Below are positions 1-7,689 of a DNA stretch of 20,835 bases, one piece after another. The stretch is from Kiritimatiellia bacterium (GTDB taxonomy: Bacteria > Verrucomicrobiota > Kiritimatiellia > UBA8416 > JABMPJ01), in assembly GCA_029939545.1 (NCBI GenBank), contig JAOZSS010000019.1, forward strand, positions 1-20,835. The letters run 5' to 3'. Position numbers and translations under genes: made by a program. The stretch's first letter is position 1. Each line of letters opens with the position of its first letter. The notes under the pieces were generated by a model that was given only the letters and a program-made list of their open reading frames with translations, had not been told where the DNA came from and ran no database searches.

Positions 1-107
1 TCAATTGATCAACCCGTGCTGCTCAACCAAGAAATTTCAAATATATTTGGCTAGTGATAATAGCTTCCATTGCTAACTCTCCACCTTCGCCTCCACCGAC
101 CGGTGTT
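1..107. other. AT-rich non-coding stretch downstream of nnr
   Basis: No gene is seen here. The stretch is much more AT-rich than the rest of the window. It contains two perfect palindromes, an 8-bp one at 1-8 and a 12-bp one at 38-49 (caaatatatttg). It lies beyond the nnr stop codon and could hold the promoter of a gene to the left of the window. No GC-rich hairpin with a T-tract was found after nnr. Confidence 0.4.
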
Positions 108-1664
108 TCACACCACACTCACATCCCGGAAAGCCAGCGCGAGTGTTTCGGTGACGTCGCCGGCCGTGAGACTCGGCTGTGCACTTTGCCACGCGGCCAG
201 GTCTGCGGCTCGTCCGTGGAGGAATGCCGCGGCGCGCGCGGCATCGCCCGGCGCCATGTTTTGCGCCAGGAGCCCGGCCAGGAGACCGGCCAGCACATCG
301 CCCATCCCGCCCGATGCCATGCCGGGATTGCCGGTCGGGTTGATGGCCGCTTTGCCGTCCGGCTGCGCCACGACAGTACCGTGTCCTTTCAGCACCACCG
401 TGGCACCCATTTGCGCGGCGACATCGCATGCGATCTGAAGGCGATCGGCCTGAACGGTCGCCGTATCACACCCCAGCAGCCGCGCCATCTCACCCGGGTG
501 CGGAGTCAGTACCAGCGGAGCGCTTGCCGTCGCCAGCCTCTCCGCGTTCTCCGCATCGGGCTGTGCGTCTGCATCCAACACCAATGGCACCGTGGCCGTC
601 TCGACGACCGTATGGCACAGGCGCTGGGCATCGAGTGAGCGCGTCAGGCCGGGACCGATCAGGATGGCATCGAACTCGTCGAGTTCATGCGGCCAGTTCG
701 TCAGCGCTTCCGCGGCGAGCGAACCGTCCACGCGGTCTACCGCGCCATGCACCATGGCTTCGGGTACGAGCGTGGCGACCGTGGCGGCGATTTCGGCCGG
801 CGTCAGCACGGTGACCCGGCCGACACCGGAGCGGACCGCACTCATGGCTGCCATGGCGATGGCACCGGAGAACTCGCGGCTGCCGCCGATCAGCAGCACG
901 TGCCCATACGTGCCCTTGTGCGAAGCACGCGGACGGCGAGGAAAGAGATGGCGAAGGTCGGCGGGAGTGGTGAGTTCGATGTTGCCGGGAAGCGCGGCGA
1001 TATAGTCCGATGGAATGCCGATATCGACGACCTCGATGTTGCCGACCGCCTGCGCCGCTTGCGGGGCGATGAGCCCGGTCTTGGGCAGGCCCATCGTGAC
1101 CGTCAGGTCCGCCTGTACGACCGCGCCTACCGCAGCGCCCGTATCGCTGTTGAGTCCCGAGGGCACATCAATCGCGATGACCGGTCGGTGGATGCCGAGT
1201 TGGTTGACCAGCGCAATCGCTTCATCGGCCGTTCCGTGTGGCGCCCCGGTGATCCCTGTGCCGAGGATGCCTTCCACGACCCACTCGCGATCGGCATCGG
1301 CACTGTCAGGAGGCAGGCCGCCTGCGTGTGCGGGCGAGACCGGTTGTATGCCTACTTCGAGCATGCTCTCAAAATGGGTGAGGGCATCGCCCTTCAGCTC
1401 ATCGCGTTCCGCCGCGAGTATGAGCTGCACAGCCAGGCCCATTTCATGCAGGCAACGCGCCACCACGAAGGCATCGCCGCCGTTGTTGCCTTTGCCTGCC
1501 ACACAGCGTACGTATCCCGAGCGCCCCGTAAGCTCCGCCAGCCGCACCACTGCGGCAGCCACACCTTGGCCGGCACGCTCCATCAACACCTCGCCGGGCG
1601 TTCCAAATTCCTCGATCGTGCGCCGGTCCAGTTCACGCATCTGTGCAGAAGTCACCAGTTTCAT
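108..1664 (-). CDS. nnr: Bifunctional NAD(P)HX epimerase / ADP-dependent NAD(P)HX dehydratase
   Basis: This enzyme repairs hydrated NADH and NADPH. The N-terminal YjeF domain interconverts the R and S epimers, and the C-terminal ribokinase-like domain dehydrates S-NAD(P)HX using ADP. The predicted 518-residue protein shows the YjeF motif GKGNNGGDA near residue 60 and AIDVPSGLNSDTG further on. Its C-terminal half has KGTYGHVLLIGGS, LTPHPGEM and the kinase-like NPTGNPGMASGGMGDVLAG. The length fits a complete two-domain Nnr. The reading frame stays open upstream, but the ATG at 1664 is chosen because MKLVTSAQMRELD matches the usual family N-terminus and because it overlaps the acpS stop as ATGA. 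This implies translational coupling with acpS. It is probably the last gene of an operon with rlmL-like, pdxJ and acpS. Confidence 0.95.
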   Translation of the reverse strand: MKLVTSAQMRELDRRTIEEFGTPGEVLMERAGQGVAAAVVRLAELTGRSGYVRCVAGKGNNGGDAFVVARCLHEMGLAVQLILAAERDELKGDALTHFESMLEVGIQPVSPAHAGGLPPDSADADREWVVEGILGTGITGAPHGTADEAIALVNQLGIHRPVIAIDVPSGLNSDTGAAVGAVVQADLTVTMGLPKTGLIAPQAAQAVGNIEVVDIGIPSDYIAALPGNIELTTPADLRHLFPRRPRASHKGTYGHVLLIGGSREFSGAIAMAAMSAVRSGVGRVTVLTPAEIAATVATLVPEAMVHGAVDRVDGSLAAEALTNWPHELDEFDAILIGPGLTRSLDAQRLCHTVVETATVPLVLDADAQPDAENAERLATASAPLVLTPHPGEMARLLGCDTATVQADRLQIACDVAAQMGATVVLKGHGTVVAQPDGKAAINPTGNPGMASGGMGDVLAGLLAGLLAQNMAPGDAARAAAFLHGRAADLAAWQSAQPSLTAGDVTETLALAFRDVSVV

Positions 1665-2056
1665 AACTCGGACTCTCCTATCAGCAGCGCATGAGCCACC
1701 GCGTAGTTGCGCGTATGGGAAAGACTGATCAACACCTCGCGGATCCGGCGTTCGGCGACCATCTTGTCGACGTTCGGACCGAAGCGTACCGACGGTGCCC
1801 CGGTTTCCTCGTTGCGCACGATCTCCATGTCGAGCCACCCGATATGAGGACCGATGCCGGTGCCGATGGCTTTGGTGACGGCCTCTTTTACGGCAAAGCG
1901 CGCCGCGTAGTGGCTGGGCGGATCGGCTTTTCCGTTGCAGTAGGCCTGTTCGGCAGGGTGAAAGACGCGATCCTTGAAGCGGGTACCCCAGCGCCCGAGC
2001 GTTTCGCGCATGCGATCGTTTTCAACCAGGTCGATGCCTGTTCCCAGCACTTCCAC
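1661..2056 (-). CDS. acpS: Holo-[acyl-carrier-protein] synthase
   Basis: AcpS transfers the 4'-phosphopantetheine arm of coenzyme A to a serine of acyl carrier protein, activating it for fatty acid synthesis in the cytoplasm. The 131-residue product has the family landmarks: N-terminal GTGIDLVE (Mg-binding Asp), the FAVKEAVTKAIGTG helix with the catalytic or metal-binding Glu, and the C-terminal SLSHT segment. The length is normal. The start is a GTG two bases after the pdxJ stop (TAA-CC-GTG), with a GGAGG about 12 nt upstream inside pdxJ. The stop overlaps the nnr start by four bases. pdxJ-acpS adjacency is a common bacterial arrangement and supports both calls. Confidence 0.96.
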   Translation of the reverse strand: MEVLGTGIDLVENDRMRETLGRWGTRFKDRVFHPAEQAYCNGKADPPSHYAARFAVKEAVTKAIGTGIGPHIGWLDMEIVRNEETGAPSVRFGPNVDKMVAERRIREVLISLSHTRNYAVAHALLIGESEL

Positions 2057-2058
2057 GG

Positions 2059-2802
2059 TTACGGCTTGCCTCCGGTGTAGGGGGTCATCGCATCGAGTAT
2101 GGCCCTGACCGCGACCGGCATGCCGACCATCACGGCATGCGCGACGATGCTGTGCCCGATGTTGAGCGTGTCCATATAGGGAACATCAAAGATGCCCGGC
2201 AGGTTCGCGAGGTTAAGACCATGCCCGGCGTTCACCTGTAGTCCCAGCTCATGCGCCTGGCGTGCGCCCTTGACGAGGCGTTCCAGTTCGGGGCCGCGCT
2301 CGTTGGGGGGCAGGTCGCAGTATGTGCCGGTATGCAGTTCAATGCAGGGGGCGCCAAGCGTGGCGCTGGCCTGGATCTGTTGCGGGTCCGGATCGATAAA
2401 CATGCTCACCACAATGCTGGCATCCTTCATGCGGCGTACCGGGTCGCGCAGGGCGTTCATATTACCGGCCACATCCAGTCCGCCTTCCGTGGTCAGCTCT
2501 TCACGTTTCTCGGGAACCAGGCAGACTTCGGCAGGGCTGACGTCGAGGGCGATCTCAACAATCTCCGGATGATTGGCCATCTCCAGGTTCAGGCGTGTAC
2601 CGATCTGTTCGCGCACCGCGTAGACATCCGCATCCTGGATGTGGCGGCGATCCTCGCGCAAGTGAATCGTAATGCCGTGCGCCCCAGCGGCCTCACACGC
2701 CAGTGCCGCCTCCACCACGCTCGGGTAGTCCGTCCCGCGCGCCTGGCGCAATGTCGCCACATGATCAACATTCACTCCCAGCTTCAGTGTCGTTTCAGTC
2801 AT
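2059..2802 (-). CDS. pdxJ: Pyridoxine 5'-phosphate synthase
   Basis: PdxJ condenses 3-amino-1-hydroxyacetone phosphate with 1-deoxyxylulose 5-phosphate to give pyridoxine 5'-phosphate, the last ring-forming step of the DXP-dependent vitamin B6 pathway. The roughly 247-residue TIM-barrel protein begins with LGVNVDHVATLRQARGT, a hallmark of the family. It then shows GAHGITIHLREDRRHI, LNLEMA, EVCLVPEKREELTTEGGLD and LQVNAGHGLN. Two ATGs lie in tandem at 2805 and 2802. The ribosome-binding AAGGA touches the first directly, so the second is preferred (3-nt spacing, still short). The presence of PdxJ implies the DXP-dependent rather than the PdxS/PdxT route to B6. Confidence 0.96.
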   Translation of the reverse strand: MTETTLKLGVNVDHVATLRQARGTDYPSVVEAALACEAAGAHGITIHLREDRRHIQDADVYAVREQIGTRLNLEMANHPEIVEIALDVSPAEVCLVPEKREELTTEGGLDVAGNMNALRDPVRRMKDASIVVSMFIDPDPQQIQASATLGAPCIELHTGTYCDLPPNERGPELERLVKGARQAHELGLQVNAGHGLNLANLPGIFDVPYMDTLNIGHSIVAHAVMVGMPVAVRAILDAMTPYTGGKP

Positions 2803-2814
2803 CATTCCTTCTTT

Positions 2815-2850
2815 GCGTTTTCTGCCGCGCTTTCGCGGCTGAATTCTTTT
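2815..2850. repeat. Hairpin repeat between methyltransferase gene and pdxJ
   Basis: A perfect 6-bp stem (2824-2829 with 2834-2839, loop cttt) is followed on the plus strand by a T-rich run at 2844-2852. On the minus-strand mRNA the same hairpin comes after an A-rich run, so it is not a classical terminator for the methyltransferase gene. From memory, the flanking text (ctttgcgttttctg, then the stem) resembles a class of dispersed intergenic repeats found in many environmental bacterial genomes. This resemblance was not checked. Confidence 0.45.
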
Positions 2851-2856
2851 TTGGAG

Positions 2857-3969
2857 CTAATCAATATCATATACAAGAAAATCGCAGTCGATGTCACCAT
2901 TAGAGACCGCCTTCTGGTATTGAGGGGTGGCCGAGAACTCGCGCGCGTAGTCGGGAGAGCCCGCCAGCATGCACACCCGCCAGCCGTGCAGCCGACTGAA
3001 CGCGGCGGTGACTTCGCGGCAGAAGGTGGGGGCTTTCTCAAGCCGCACGCCGTAGGGTGGATTCGTGACGATGATGTTGGCGGCCTGGTCGCCTTGCATC
3101 TCGCGCACGTCGCGCTGTTTGAAGGAAAGCTTTACGCCGGCCGCACGGGCATTGGAGCGGGCCATGTCGAGCGCGTCCGGATCGTTGTCGGCTGCAATGA
3201 TGCGTGGGGCCTGTCCGGACGCCGCGCCGCGCAGGTCGCCGCGCAGGGTCTTCAGGGTCTCGGCTTCGTCGGGGCTGAAGTTGGCCCAGCGCTCGAATCC
3301 AAATTGCTTGCGTGTCAGACCCGGCGCCATGTTGCGTGCCCAGAGCGCAGCCTCGATCGCGATTGTGCCGGAGCCGCACATGGGATCGACAAGCGTGGTG
3401 TGGCGGTCCCAGCGTGACATACGCAGCATCGCTGCCGCGAGTGTTTCCCTGAGCGGGGCGTCGCCGGCATTCTTGCGATAGCCGCGGCGGTGCAGCGGCT
3501 CGCCCGAAAGATCCAGGTAGATGGCCGCCTTGTTGTTGGCCAGGTAGAGGAAGATGCGGACGTCCGGATTCTGGCGCTCCACGGACGGGCGGCGCCCGGT
3601 CCGCGCGCGGACCTGGTCGACGATGGCATCTTTCACCTTGAGCCCGGCGAACCCGCTGTGCGTCATGTTGCTGGCAATGCATACCGCCGAGACCGACAGG
3701 GTGTGCTCGGGCGTGAGATAGGCCGACCAGTCGACCGTCTGCACGCCATCGAAAAGCGCCTGTTCTGTGGGGCAGGGGAAGCGCCCCAGCAGAAGCTGGA
3801 TCCGCTGGGCGATCCGACTCTCGAGGCAGGCCCGCCATCCTTCGGTCGCTTCTCCGCGAAACGGAATACCTCCGCGATTGAACCGCACGCTGGCAAATCC
3901 CAGCTCCCGCAACTCCTCACAAAGCGCCTTCTCGGTCCCTGGAATTGCCGCCGCATAAAGCTCCAACAT
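2857..3969 (-). CDS. THUMP-domain class I rRNA/DNA-type N-methyltransferase (RlmL-like)
   Basis: This is a SAM-dependent methyltransferase of the RlmL N-terminal / YpsC family. It probably modifies a guanine N2 of 23S rRNA (the m2G2445 type). The 370-residue product starts MLELYAAAIPGTEKALCEEL, typical of the family. A THUMP RNA-binding region follows (about 60-160, including VKVKDA-like LKVKDAIVDQVRARTG). The Rossmann methyltransferase has motif I DPMCGSGTIAIEAA (about 195-208), an acidic DNDPDAL loop, and the catalytic NPPYG near 303-307. E. coli RlmKL carries an extra C-terminal RlmK half that is absent here. Three in-frame ATGs are possible (4014, 3975, 3969). GGAG at 8-nt spacing favours 3969. 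It is the likely first gene of the pdxJ-acpS-nnr operon. Confidence 0.88.
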   Translation of the reverse strand: MLELYAAAIPGTEKALCEELRELGFASVRFNRGGIPFRGEATEGWRACLESRIAQRIQLLLGRFPCPTEQALFDGVQTVDWSAYLTPEHTLSVSAVCIASNMTHSGFAGLKVKDAIVDQVRARTGRRPSVERQNPDVRIFLYLANNKAAIYLDLSGEPLHRRGYRKNAGDAPLRETLAAAMLRMSRWDRHTTLVDPMCGSGTIAIEAALWARNMAPGLTRKQFGFERWANFSPDEAETLKTLRGDLRGAASGQAPRIIAADNDPDALDMARSNARAAGVKLSFKQRDVREMQGDQAANIIVTNPPYGVRLEKAPTFCREVTAAFSRLHGWRVCMLAGSPDYAREFSATPQYQKAVSNGDIDCDFLVYDID

Positions 3970-4112
3970 CTTCATAACTCCGGAACCGTAACACGGACTT
4001 AGCATGGCGTCCAATCCCCTTGCCGTGTTGTCTTTCCGATTGCATGCTTGATTCGGGGGACTGAAACGGGTTCAATGGTGGGCCTTTTGCATTAATAGGA
4101 CAGGATGAATGT

Positions 4113-4874
4113 ATGAATATGGAAGCAGAGCATCACGACGAGCCTATCGAGGGCGGGATACCTGAGCTCGAACAGATCAAGACGTTCTGGCGCAACCACG
4201 GGACGCACATCACTATTGTGGCCGCCGTGCTCGCTCTAGGCGTTTTCGGCACCAAGATGGTCCGCTCGAACAAGCGCCGCGCGGTTGCCGATGCATCGGT
4301 GCAGCTTGCGGCGGCCCGTTCGGCGCAGGAGCTCGAAGCTGTCGTAGCCGACTACGGATCAACACCATCAGCGCCACTGGCGTTGCTACAGTTGGGCAAG
4401 GCGTCCTATGACATGGGCAACTACAACGGTGCGATGACGCACTACGAGCGTTTTGCCGATCGCTATGCCGACCATGAGCTGGCCAGCGTGGCCGAAGTGG
4501 GACTGATTCATTGTCGCGAGGCACGTGGTGAGTTGCAGGCGGCCGAGGCAGCGTTCAAGGCGTTTGTGGCAGCCGATCCGAAACATTTCCTGGCGGCCAC
4601 GGCGCAGTTGGGACAGGGACGCTGTCTGGAGCAGCTTGGCCGGTTTGATGATGCGCGCATCGTCTACGAAGATATGGTCGCCAATCGCGGCGACAGCATG
4701 TGGGGTGATCGGGCGACTGAGCAGCTTGAGTCGCTCGAAGACCGGATCGAAGCCTACAACAATCCGCCGACCGCTTCTGCTCCCGTGATGCCGGAACTGG
4801 CATTACCTGATTCGTTGGGTGCGCCGGCGATGAGCTACGAGCCGATTGAGATTCCCGCTGCGCCGACAGAGTAG
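4113..4874 (+). CDS. Membrane-anchored TPR protein (TPR_21 / YfgM-like)
   Basis: The 253-residue protein has an acidic N-terminus ending in LEQIKTFWRNHG, one hydrophobic membrane segment (about 31-50), and a basic stretch RSNKRR. Helical tetratricopeptide repeats follow at about 70-200 (for example LLQLGKASYDMGNYNGAMTHYERF and AQLGQGRCLEQLGRFDDARIVYEDM). The tail is rich in Pro and Ala. This order matches the TPR_21 family, whose E. coli member YfgM is an accessory of the SecYEG translocon that works with periplasmic chaperones. The exact role here is inferred. The ATG at 4113 has AGGA at 7-nt spacing; a second ATG lies two codons later. It is transcribed away from the methyltransferase gene and towards tatA. 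Confidence 0.82.
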   Translation: MNMEAEHHDEPIEGGIPELEQIKTFWRNHGTHITIVAAVLALGVFGTKMVRSNKRRAVADASVQLAAARSAQELEAVVADYGSTPSAPLALLQLGKASYDMGNYNGAMTHYERFADRYADHELASVAEVGLIHCREARGELQAAEAAFKAFVAADPKHFLAATAQLGQGRCLEQLGRFDDARIVYEDMVANRGDSMWGDRATEQLESLEDRIEAYNNPPTASAPVMPELALPDSLGAPAMSYEPIEIPAAPTE

Positions 4875-4885
4875 ACTGGGTTTGT

Positions 4886-4942
4886 CTGGAGCCGGGGTGC
4901 CCTCACCCCGGAACTTGCGGCGTGAGGGCACGCCGCCTCCAG
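4886..4942. repeat. Compact three-stem palindromic element with complementary hairpin loops
   Basis: The 57-bp element sits in the 123-bp gap between the convergent TPR and tatA genes. An outer 6-bp stem (4886-4891 ctggag with 4937-4942 ctccag) directly encloses two perfect hairpins. Hairpin 1 has a 7-bp stem, 4892-4898 with 4905-4911, and loop gccctc. Hairpin 2 has an 8-bp stem, 4917-4924 with 4929-4936, and loop aggg. The linker between them is aactt. Loop 2 is fully complementary to ccct of loop 1. A 10-bp alternative helix (4897-4906 with 4922-4931) is also possible. No T-tract follows, so a simple intrinsic terminator is unlikely. It could be a REP-like mobile palindrome or a bidirectional mRNA 3' end structure. 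Confidence 0.7.
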
Positions 4943-4997
4943 TGCAGAGGCCAGCCGACCGTGTAGGGTGAGCGAGGAGGAGTCCGTAGGTGGTTGC

Positions 4998-5213
4998 CTA
5001 CTGTCCCTTGGTCTTCTTCTCGCTCTCGTCCGTTGAGAGGGCGTCGTCCAGCTCTTTCTTCCCGTCCTCTTTGCCTTTCTTGAACTCAGTCAGGCTGCGG
5101 CCCAAGGAGCGGGCCAGGTCGGGCAGGCGCTTGGCGCCGAAGAGCAGAAGGATGACGATCAGGACAAGTAGAATCTCGAGAGGGCCGGGGGCACCGGAGA
5201 AGAAAGCAATCAT
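4998..5213 (-). CDS. tatA: Sec-independent protein translocase subunit TatA
   Basis: TatA oligomerises in the inner membrane to form the pathway through which folded twin-arginine substrates cross. The 71-residue protein has the family layout: a short N-terminus, a single membrane helix (about 11-25, LEILLVLIVILLLFG), the FG hinge, an amphipathic helix KRLPDLARSLGRSLTEFKKG, and a charged acidic/basic tail. The length is typical of TatA/TatE; TatB would be longer and begin differently. The ATG at 5213 has AGGAG at 8-nt spacing. It lies downstream of smpB in the same direction. No tatB or tatC gene is in the window, so the partner subunit must be encoded elsewhere. Confidence 0.93.
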   Translation of the reverse strand: MIAFFSGAPGPLEILLVLIVILLLFGAKRLPDLARSLGRSLTEFKKGKEDGKKELDDALSTDESEKKTKGQ

Positions 5214-5258
5214 GTTTGGGTCTCCTGTGGGCTGCGCTTTCAGTGAAGCGGTGTGGTG

Positions 5259-5271
5259 ATAGTGCCACTAT
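5259..5271. promoter_or_regulatory. Small dyad upstream of tatA
   Basis: A perfect inverted repeat atagtg-c-cactat lies 46 nt upstream of the tatA start, in the 78-bp smpB-tatA gap. It is short and could be an operator half-site pair or chance. No clear -10/-35 pair was found beside it. Confidence 0.2.
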
Positions 5272-5291
5272 TTGGAGAGCGACGCAAGACG

Positions 5292-5741
5292 CTACCTCTG
5301 TCTCATGGCGCGTGCAGCTTCACGGTCGGCGGTGCGGCGTTTGATGGTTTCGCGTTTGTCGTGTGATTGCTTGCCGCGACAGACGCCGATCTCCACTTTG
5401 ACCCGGCCGCGCCGGAACTGCATGGAGAGCGGAACCAGGGCCAAGCCTTTCTGTTCAGCCTGGGCCTGAAGCTTACGGATCTCGAGCTTGTGCAGCAGGA
5501 GGCGCCGGGGGCGCTCGGGATCGTGGTTGAACTGGTTGCCGTGATCGTAGGGCGAGATATTGAGGCCATGCAGGAAGGCCTCGCCTTTTTCGATACGGGC
5601 ATAGGCGCCGATCATGCTGATATGGCCCAGGCGAATGGATTTCACCTCGGTGCCGCGCAGTTCGATCCCCGCCTCAATGCGTTCGAGTACTTGATAGTCC
5701 CGCAAGGCCCGTCGGTTGACGGTGATTTGGCGGGACGACAC
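5292..5741 (-). CDS. smpB: SsrA-binding protein SmpB
   Basis: SmpB binds tmRNA and delivers it to stalled ribosomes for trans-translation. The 149-residue product (usual size about 150-160) contains the recognisable blocks NRRALRDYQVLERIEAGIEL, RGTEVKSIRLGHISMIGAYARIEKGEAFL and HGLNISPYDHGN, and the PERPRRLLLHKLEI helix. The basic C-terminal tail KRETIKRRTADREAARAMR is the part that enters the mRNA channel. The start is a GTG three bases after the rpoZ stop (TAA-ACC-GTG), with AAGGA inside the end of rpoZ at 7-nt spacing. It is therefore in an operon with, and probably coupled to, rpoZ. tmRNA (ssrA) itself was not found in the window. Confidence 0.96.
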   Translation of the reverse strand: MSSRQITVNRRALRDYQVLERIEAGIELRGTEVKSIRLGHISMIGAYARIEKGEAFLHGLNISPYDHGNQFNHDPERPRRLLLHKLEIRKLQAQAEQKGLALVPLSMQFRRGRVKVEIGVCRGKQSHDKRETIKRRTADREAARAMRQR

Positions 5742-5744
5742 GGT

Positions 5745-5957
5745 TTAGTCCTTGGCAGTGAAATCGAGCTCGGCGATGATTTTGCCCTGGGCAATCTCGC
5801 GGAGGGCGGTATCGACCCTGTCCTCGTTGGGATCTTCGGGGCGCACGTAGGGCCGGAAACCGGCATTGAGCTGCTTTACGCGTTTCGACACCATATTAAT
5901 TAGAACGGGAATACTTGTTACCCGGTCTTTGGCTTGGTCAAGGAGTTCTGTGTTCAA
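5745..5957 (-). CDS. rpoZ: DNA-directed RNA polymerase omega subunit
   Basis: Omega helps fold and assemble the beta' subunit of RNA polymerase. The 70-residue protein contains the omega-like segment IPVLINMVSKRVKQLNAG, followed by DRVDTALREIAQGKI and the C-terminal helix. The frame extends upstream to an ATG at 6017, but that part would be encoded by the groEL terminator stem. A TTG at 5957 is preceded by a very strong GGAGGG (5965-5970, 7-nt spacing) and gives the N-terminus MNTELLDQAKDRV, so it is the chosen start. Only 19 bp separate this start from the terminator T-tract, leaving no room for a separate promoter after the terminator. Confidence 0.85.
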   Translation of the reverse strand: MNTELLDQAKDRVTSIPVLINMVSKRVKQLNAGFRPYVRPEDPNEDRVDTALREIAQGKIIAELDFTAKD

Positions 5958-5976
5958 AAAGCTACCCTCCGCTGAG

Positions 5977-6013
5977 AAAAAAATGAACGGGGCGCATTGT
6001 ATGCGCCCCGTTC
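5977..6013 (-). terminator. Strong intrinsic terminator after groEL
   Basis: A perfect 12-bp GC-rich stem (5985-5996 with 6002-6013, 5-nt loop) is followed in the minus-strand sense by a run that includes seven T residues (A-tract 5977-5983 on the plus strand). It lies 26 nt after the groEL stop and directly before the rpoZ ribosome-binding site. Confidence 0.9.
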
Positions 6014-6038
6014 TCATAGGTCAAACGGCAAAAGCGAC

Positions 6039-7688
6039 TTACATCATGCCGCCCATACCGCCCATACCACCCATGCCGCCCATATCAGGGGCGCCACCAG
6101 CCATCGGCTTCGGATCTTCCGGAAGCTCCGAGACCATGCACTCGGTCGTGAGGAGCAGGCCGGAGATGCTTGCCGCATTCTGCAGAGCAGAGCGGGTCAC
6201 CTTGGCCGGGTCCAGCACGCCGGCTGCGATCATATCGGTGTACTCACCGGTGGCAACGTTGAAGCCCTTCACGCCCTTGGACTTCTTGACTTCCTGGACA
6301 ACAATGGCACCTTCCATGCCGGCGTTGGCCACGAGCTGACGCAGCGGGGCTTCCATCGCGGCACGCACGATCTCAACACCCACGGCCACGTCACCGGTCG
6401 CCTCGATATTATCGAGCGCCTTCTGGGCACGCAGCAGCGCAACGCCGCCACCCGCCACAACGCCTTCTTCGACTGCGGCACGCGTGGCGTGCAGCGCGTC
6501 CTCGACGCGGGCCTTCTTCTCTTTCATTTCGGTCTCAGTCGCCGCACCCACGTTGATCACAGCCACGCCGCCGGCCAACTTCGCCAGACGCTCCTGGAGC
6601 TTCTCGCGGTCGTAGTCGGAAGTGGTTTCTTCGATCTGACGCTTGATCTGCGTGACGCGACCCTGAATGTCAGAGGTTTTGCCGGTGCCTTCAACGATCG
6701 TCGTGTTTTCCTTGTCGATCGAGATGCGCTTGGCACCACCGAGATCGTCAATCGTCACGTTCTCGAGCTTGATGCCGAGATCCTCGGTCAGGCAGCGCCC
6801 GCCGGTCAGGATCGCGATATCTTCGAGCATAGCCTTACGACGGTCGCCAAAGCCCGGGGCCTTGACGGCGCAGCACTGCAGCGTACCGCGCAGGCGGTTC
6901 ACCACGAGTGTGGCCAGGGCTTCGCCCTCGACGTCCTCAGCGATGATCATGAGCGGCTTACCACTCTTGGCCACCGTCTGGAGCAGCGGGAGCAGATCCT
7001 GCAGGTTCGAGATCTTCTTCTCGTGGATCAGGATCAGCGCATCTTCGAGCATCGATTCCATGCTGTCCGCGTTGGTAACGAAGTACGGCGAGAGGTAGCC
7101 CTTATCGAACTGCATGCCCTCAACCACATCCAGCGTGGTCTCGATCGTCTTGGCCTCTTCGACAGTGATCGTTCCGTCCTTGCCCACCTTGTCCATCGCG
7201 TCGGCGATGGTATCACCAATCATGGTGTCGCCGTTCGCGGAGATGGTCGCCACCTGGGCGATCTCGGTGTGCGCCTTAACCTTCTTGCTCTGCTTGGCGA
7301 TCGCGGCAACAATCGTAGCGGTTGCCGTGTCGATGCCGCGCTTCAGGCTCATGGGGTTGGCACCTGCGACGACGTTCTTCAGCCCTTCGCGGTAGATAGC
7401 CTCGGCCAGGAGTGTCGCGGTCGTGGTGCCGTCACCAGCGATGTCGCTGGTCTTGCTGGCCACTTCGCGCACCATCTGGGCGCCCATATTTTCGAACTTG
7501 TCGGGAAGGTCAATTTCCTTCGCAACCGTTACACCGTCCTTGGTGATGGTCGGAGAGCCGAAGCTCTTGTCGAGGATCACGTTGCGACCGCAGGGACCGA
7601 GTGTGGTCTTAACTGCTCTGCTTAACTTCTCAACACCGGTCAGAATCGCCAACCGCGCGTCACTGTCATACTTCATCTGCTTAGCCAT
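6039..7688 (-). CDS. groEL: Chaperonin GroEL (60 kDa, Cpn60)
   Basis: GroEL forms the double-ring ATP-driven folding chamber used with GroES. The 549-residue product is full length. It has the ATP-binding TLGPCGRNVILDKSFGSPTITKDGVTVAKEI, the DGTTTATLLAEAI block, apical-domain sequence (DKGYLSPYF, KAPGFGDRRKAMLEDIA), the signature GAATETEMKEKKARVEDALHATRAAVEEG, VAGGGVALLR, and the flexible GGM-repeat tail ending in MM. The start at 7688 has AGGAG at 8-nt spacing, and that Shine-Dalgarno sequence sits in the loop of a small hairpin. groES lies 30 nt upstream and dnaK precedes groES. A strong terminator follows. Confidence 0.99.
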   Translation of the reverse strand: MAKQMKYDSDARLAILTGVEKLSRAVKTTLGPCGRNVILDKSFGSPTITKDGVTVAKEIDLPDKFENMGAQMVREVASKTSDIAGDGTTTATLLAEAIYREGLKNVVAGANPMSLKRGIDTATATIVAAIAKQSKKVKAHTEIAQVATISANGDTMIGDTIADAMDKVGKDGTITVEEAKTIETTLDVVEGMQFDKGYLSPYFVTNADSMESMLEDALILIHEKKISNLQDLLPLLQTVAKSGKPLMIIAEDVEGEALATLVVNRLRGTLQCCAVKAPGFGDRRKAMLEDIAILTGGRCLTEDLGIKLENVTIDDLGGAKRISIDKENTTIVEGTGKTSDIQGRVTQIKRQIEETTSDYDREKLQERLAKLAGGVAVINVGAATETEMKEKKARVEDALHATRAAVEEGVVAGGGVALLRAQKALDNIEATGDVAVGVEIVRAAMEAPLRQLVANAGMEGAIVVQEVKKSKGVKGFNVATGEYTDMIAAGVLDPAKVTRSALQNAASISGLLLTTECMVSELPEDPKPMAGGAPDMGGMGGMGGMGGMM

Positions 7689-7689
7689 T

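Noticed and set aside
5958..6017. Longer N-terminus for rpoZ from the ATG at 6017
   Set aside because: The added residues would be encoded by the groEL terminator stem and T-tract. The TTG at 5957 has a very strong Shine-Dalgarno and matches omega family length.
5997..7625. Long 542-codon open frame on the plus strand opposite groEL
   Set aside because: It is an antisense shadow of the unmistakable groEL gene, produced by GC-rich codon bias. Its translation is rich in His, Arg and Gly and resembles no family.
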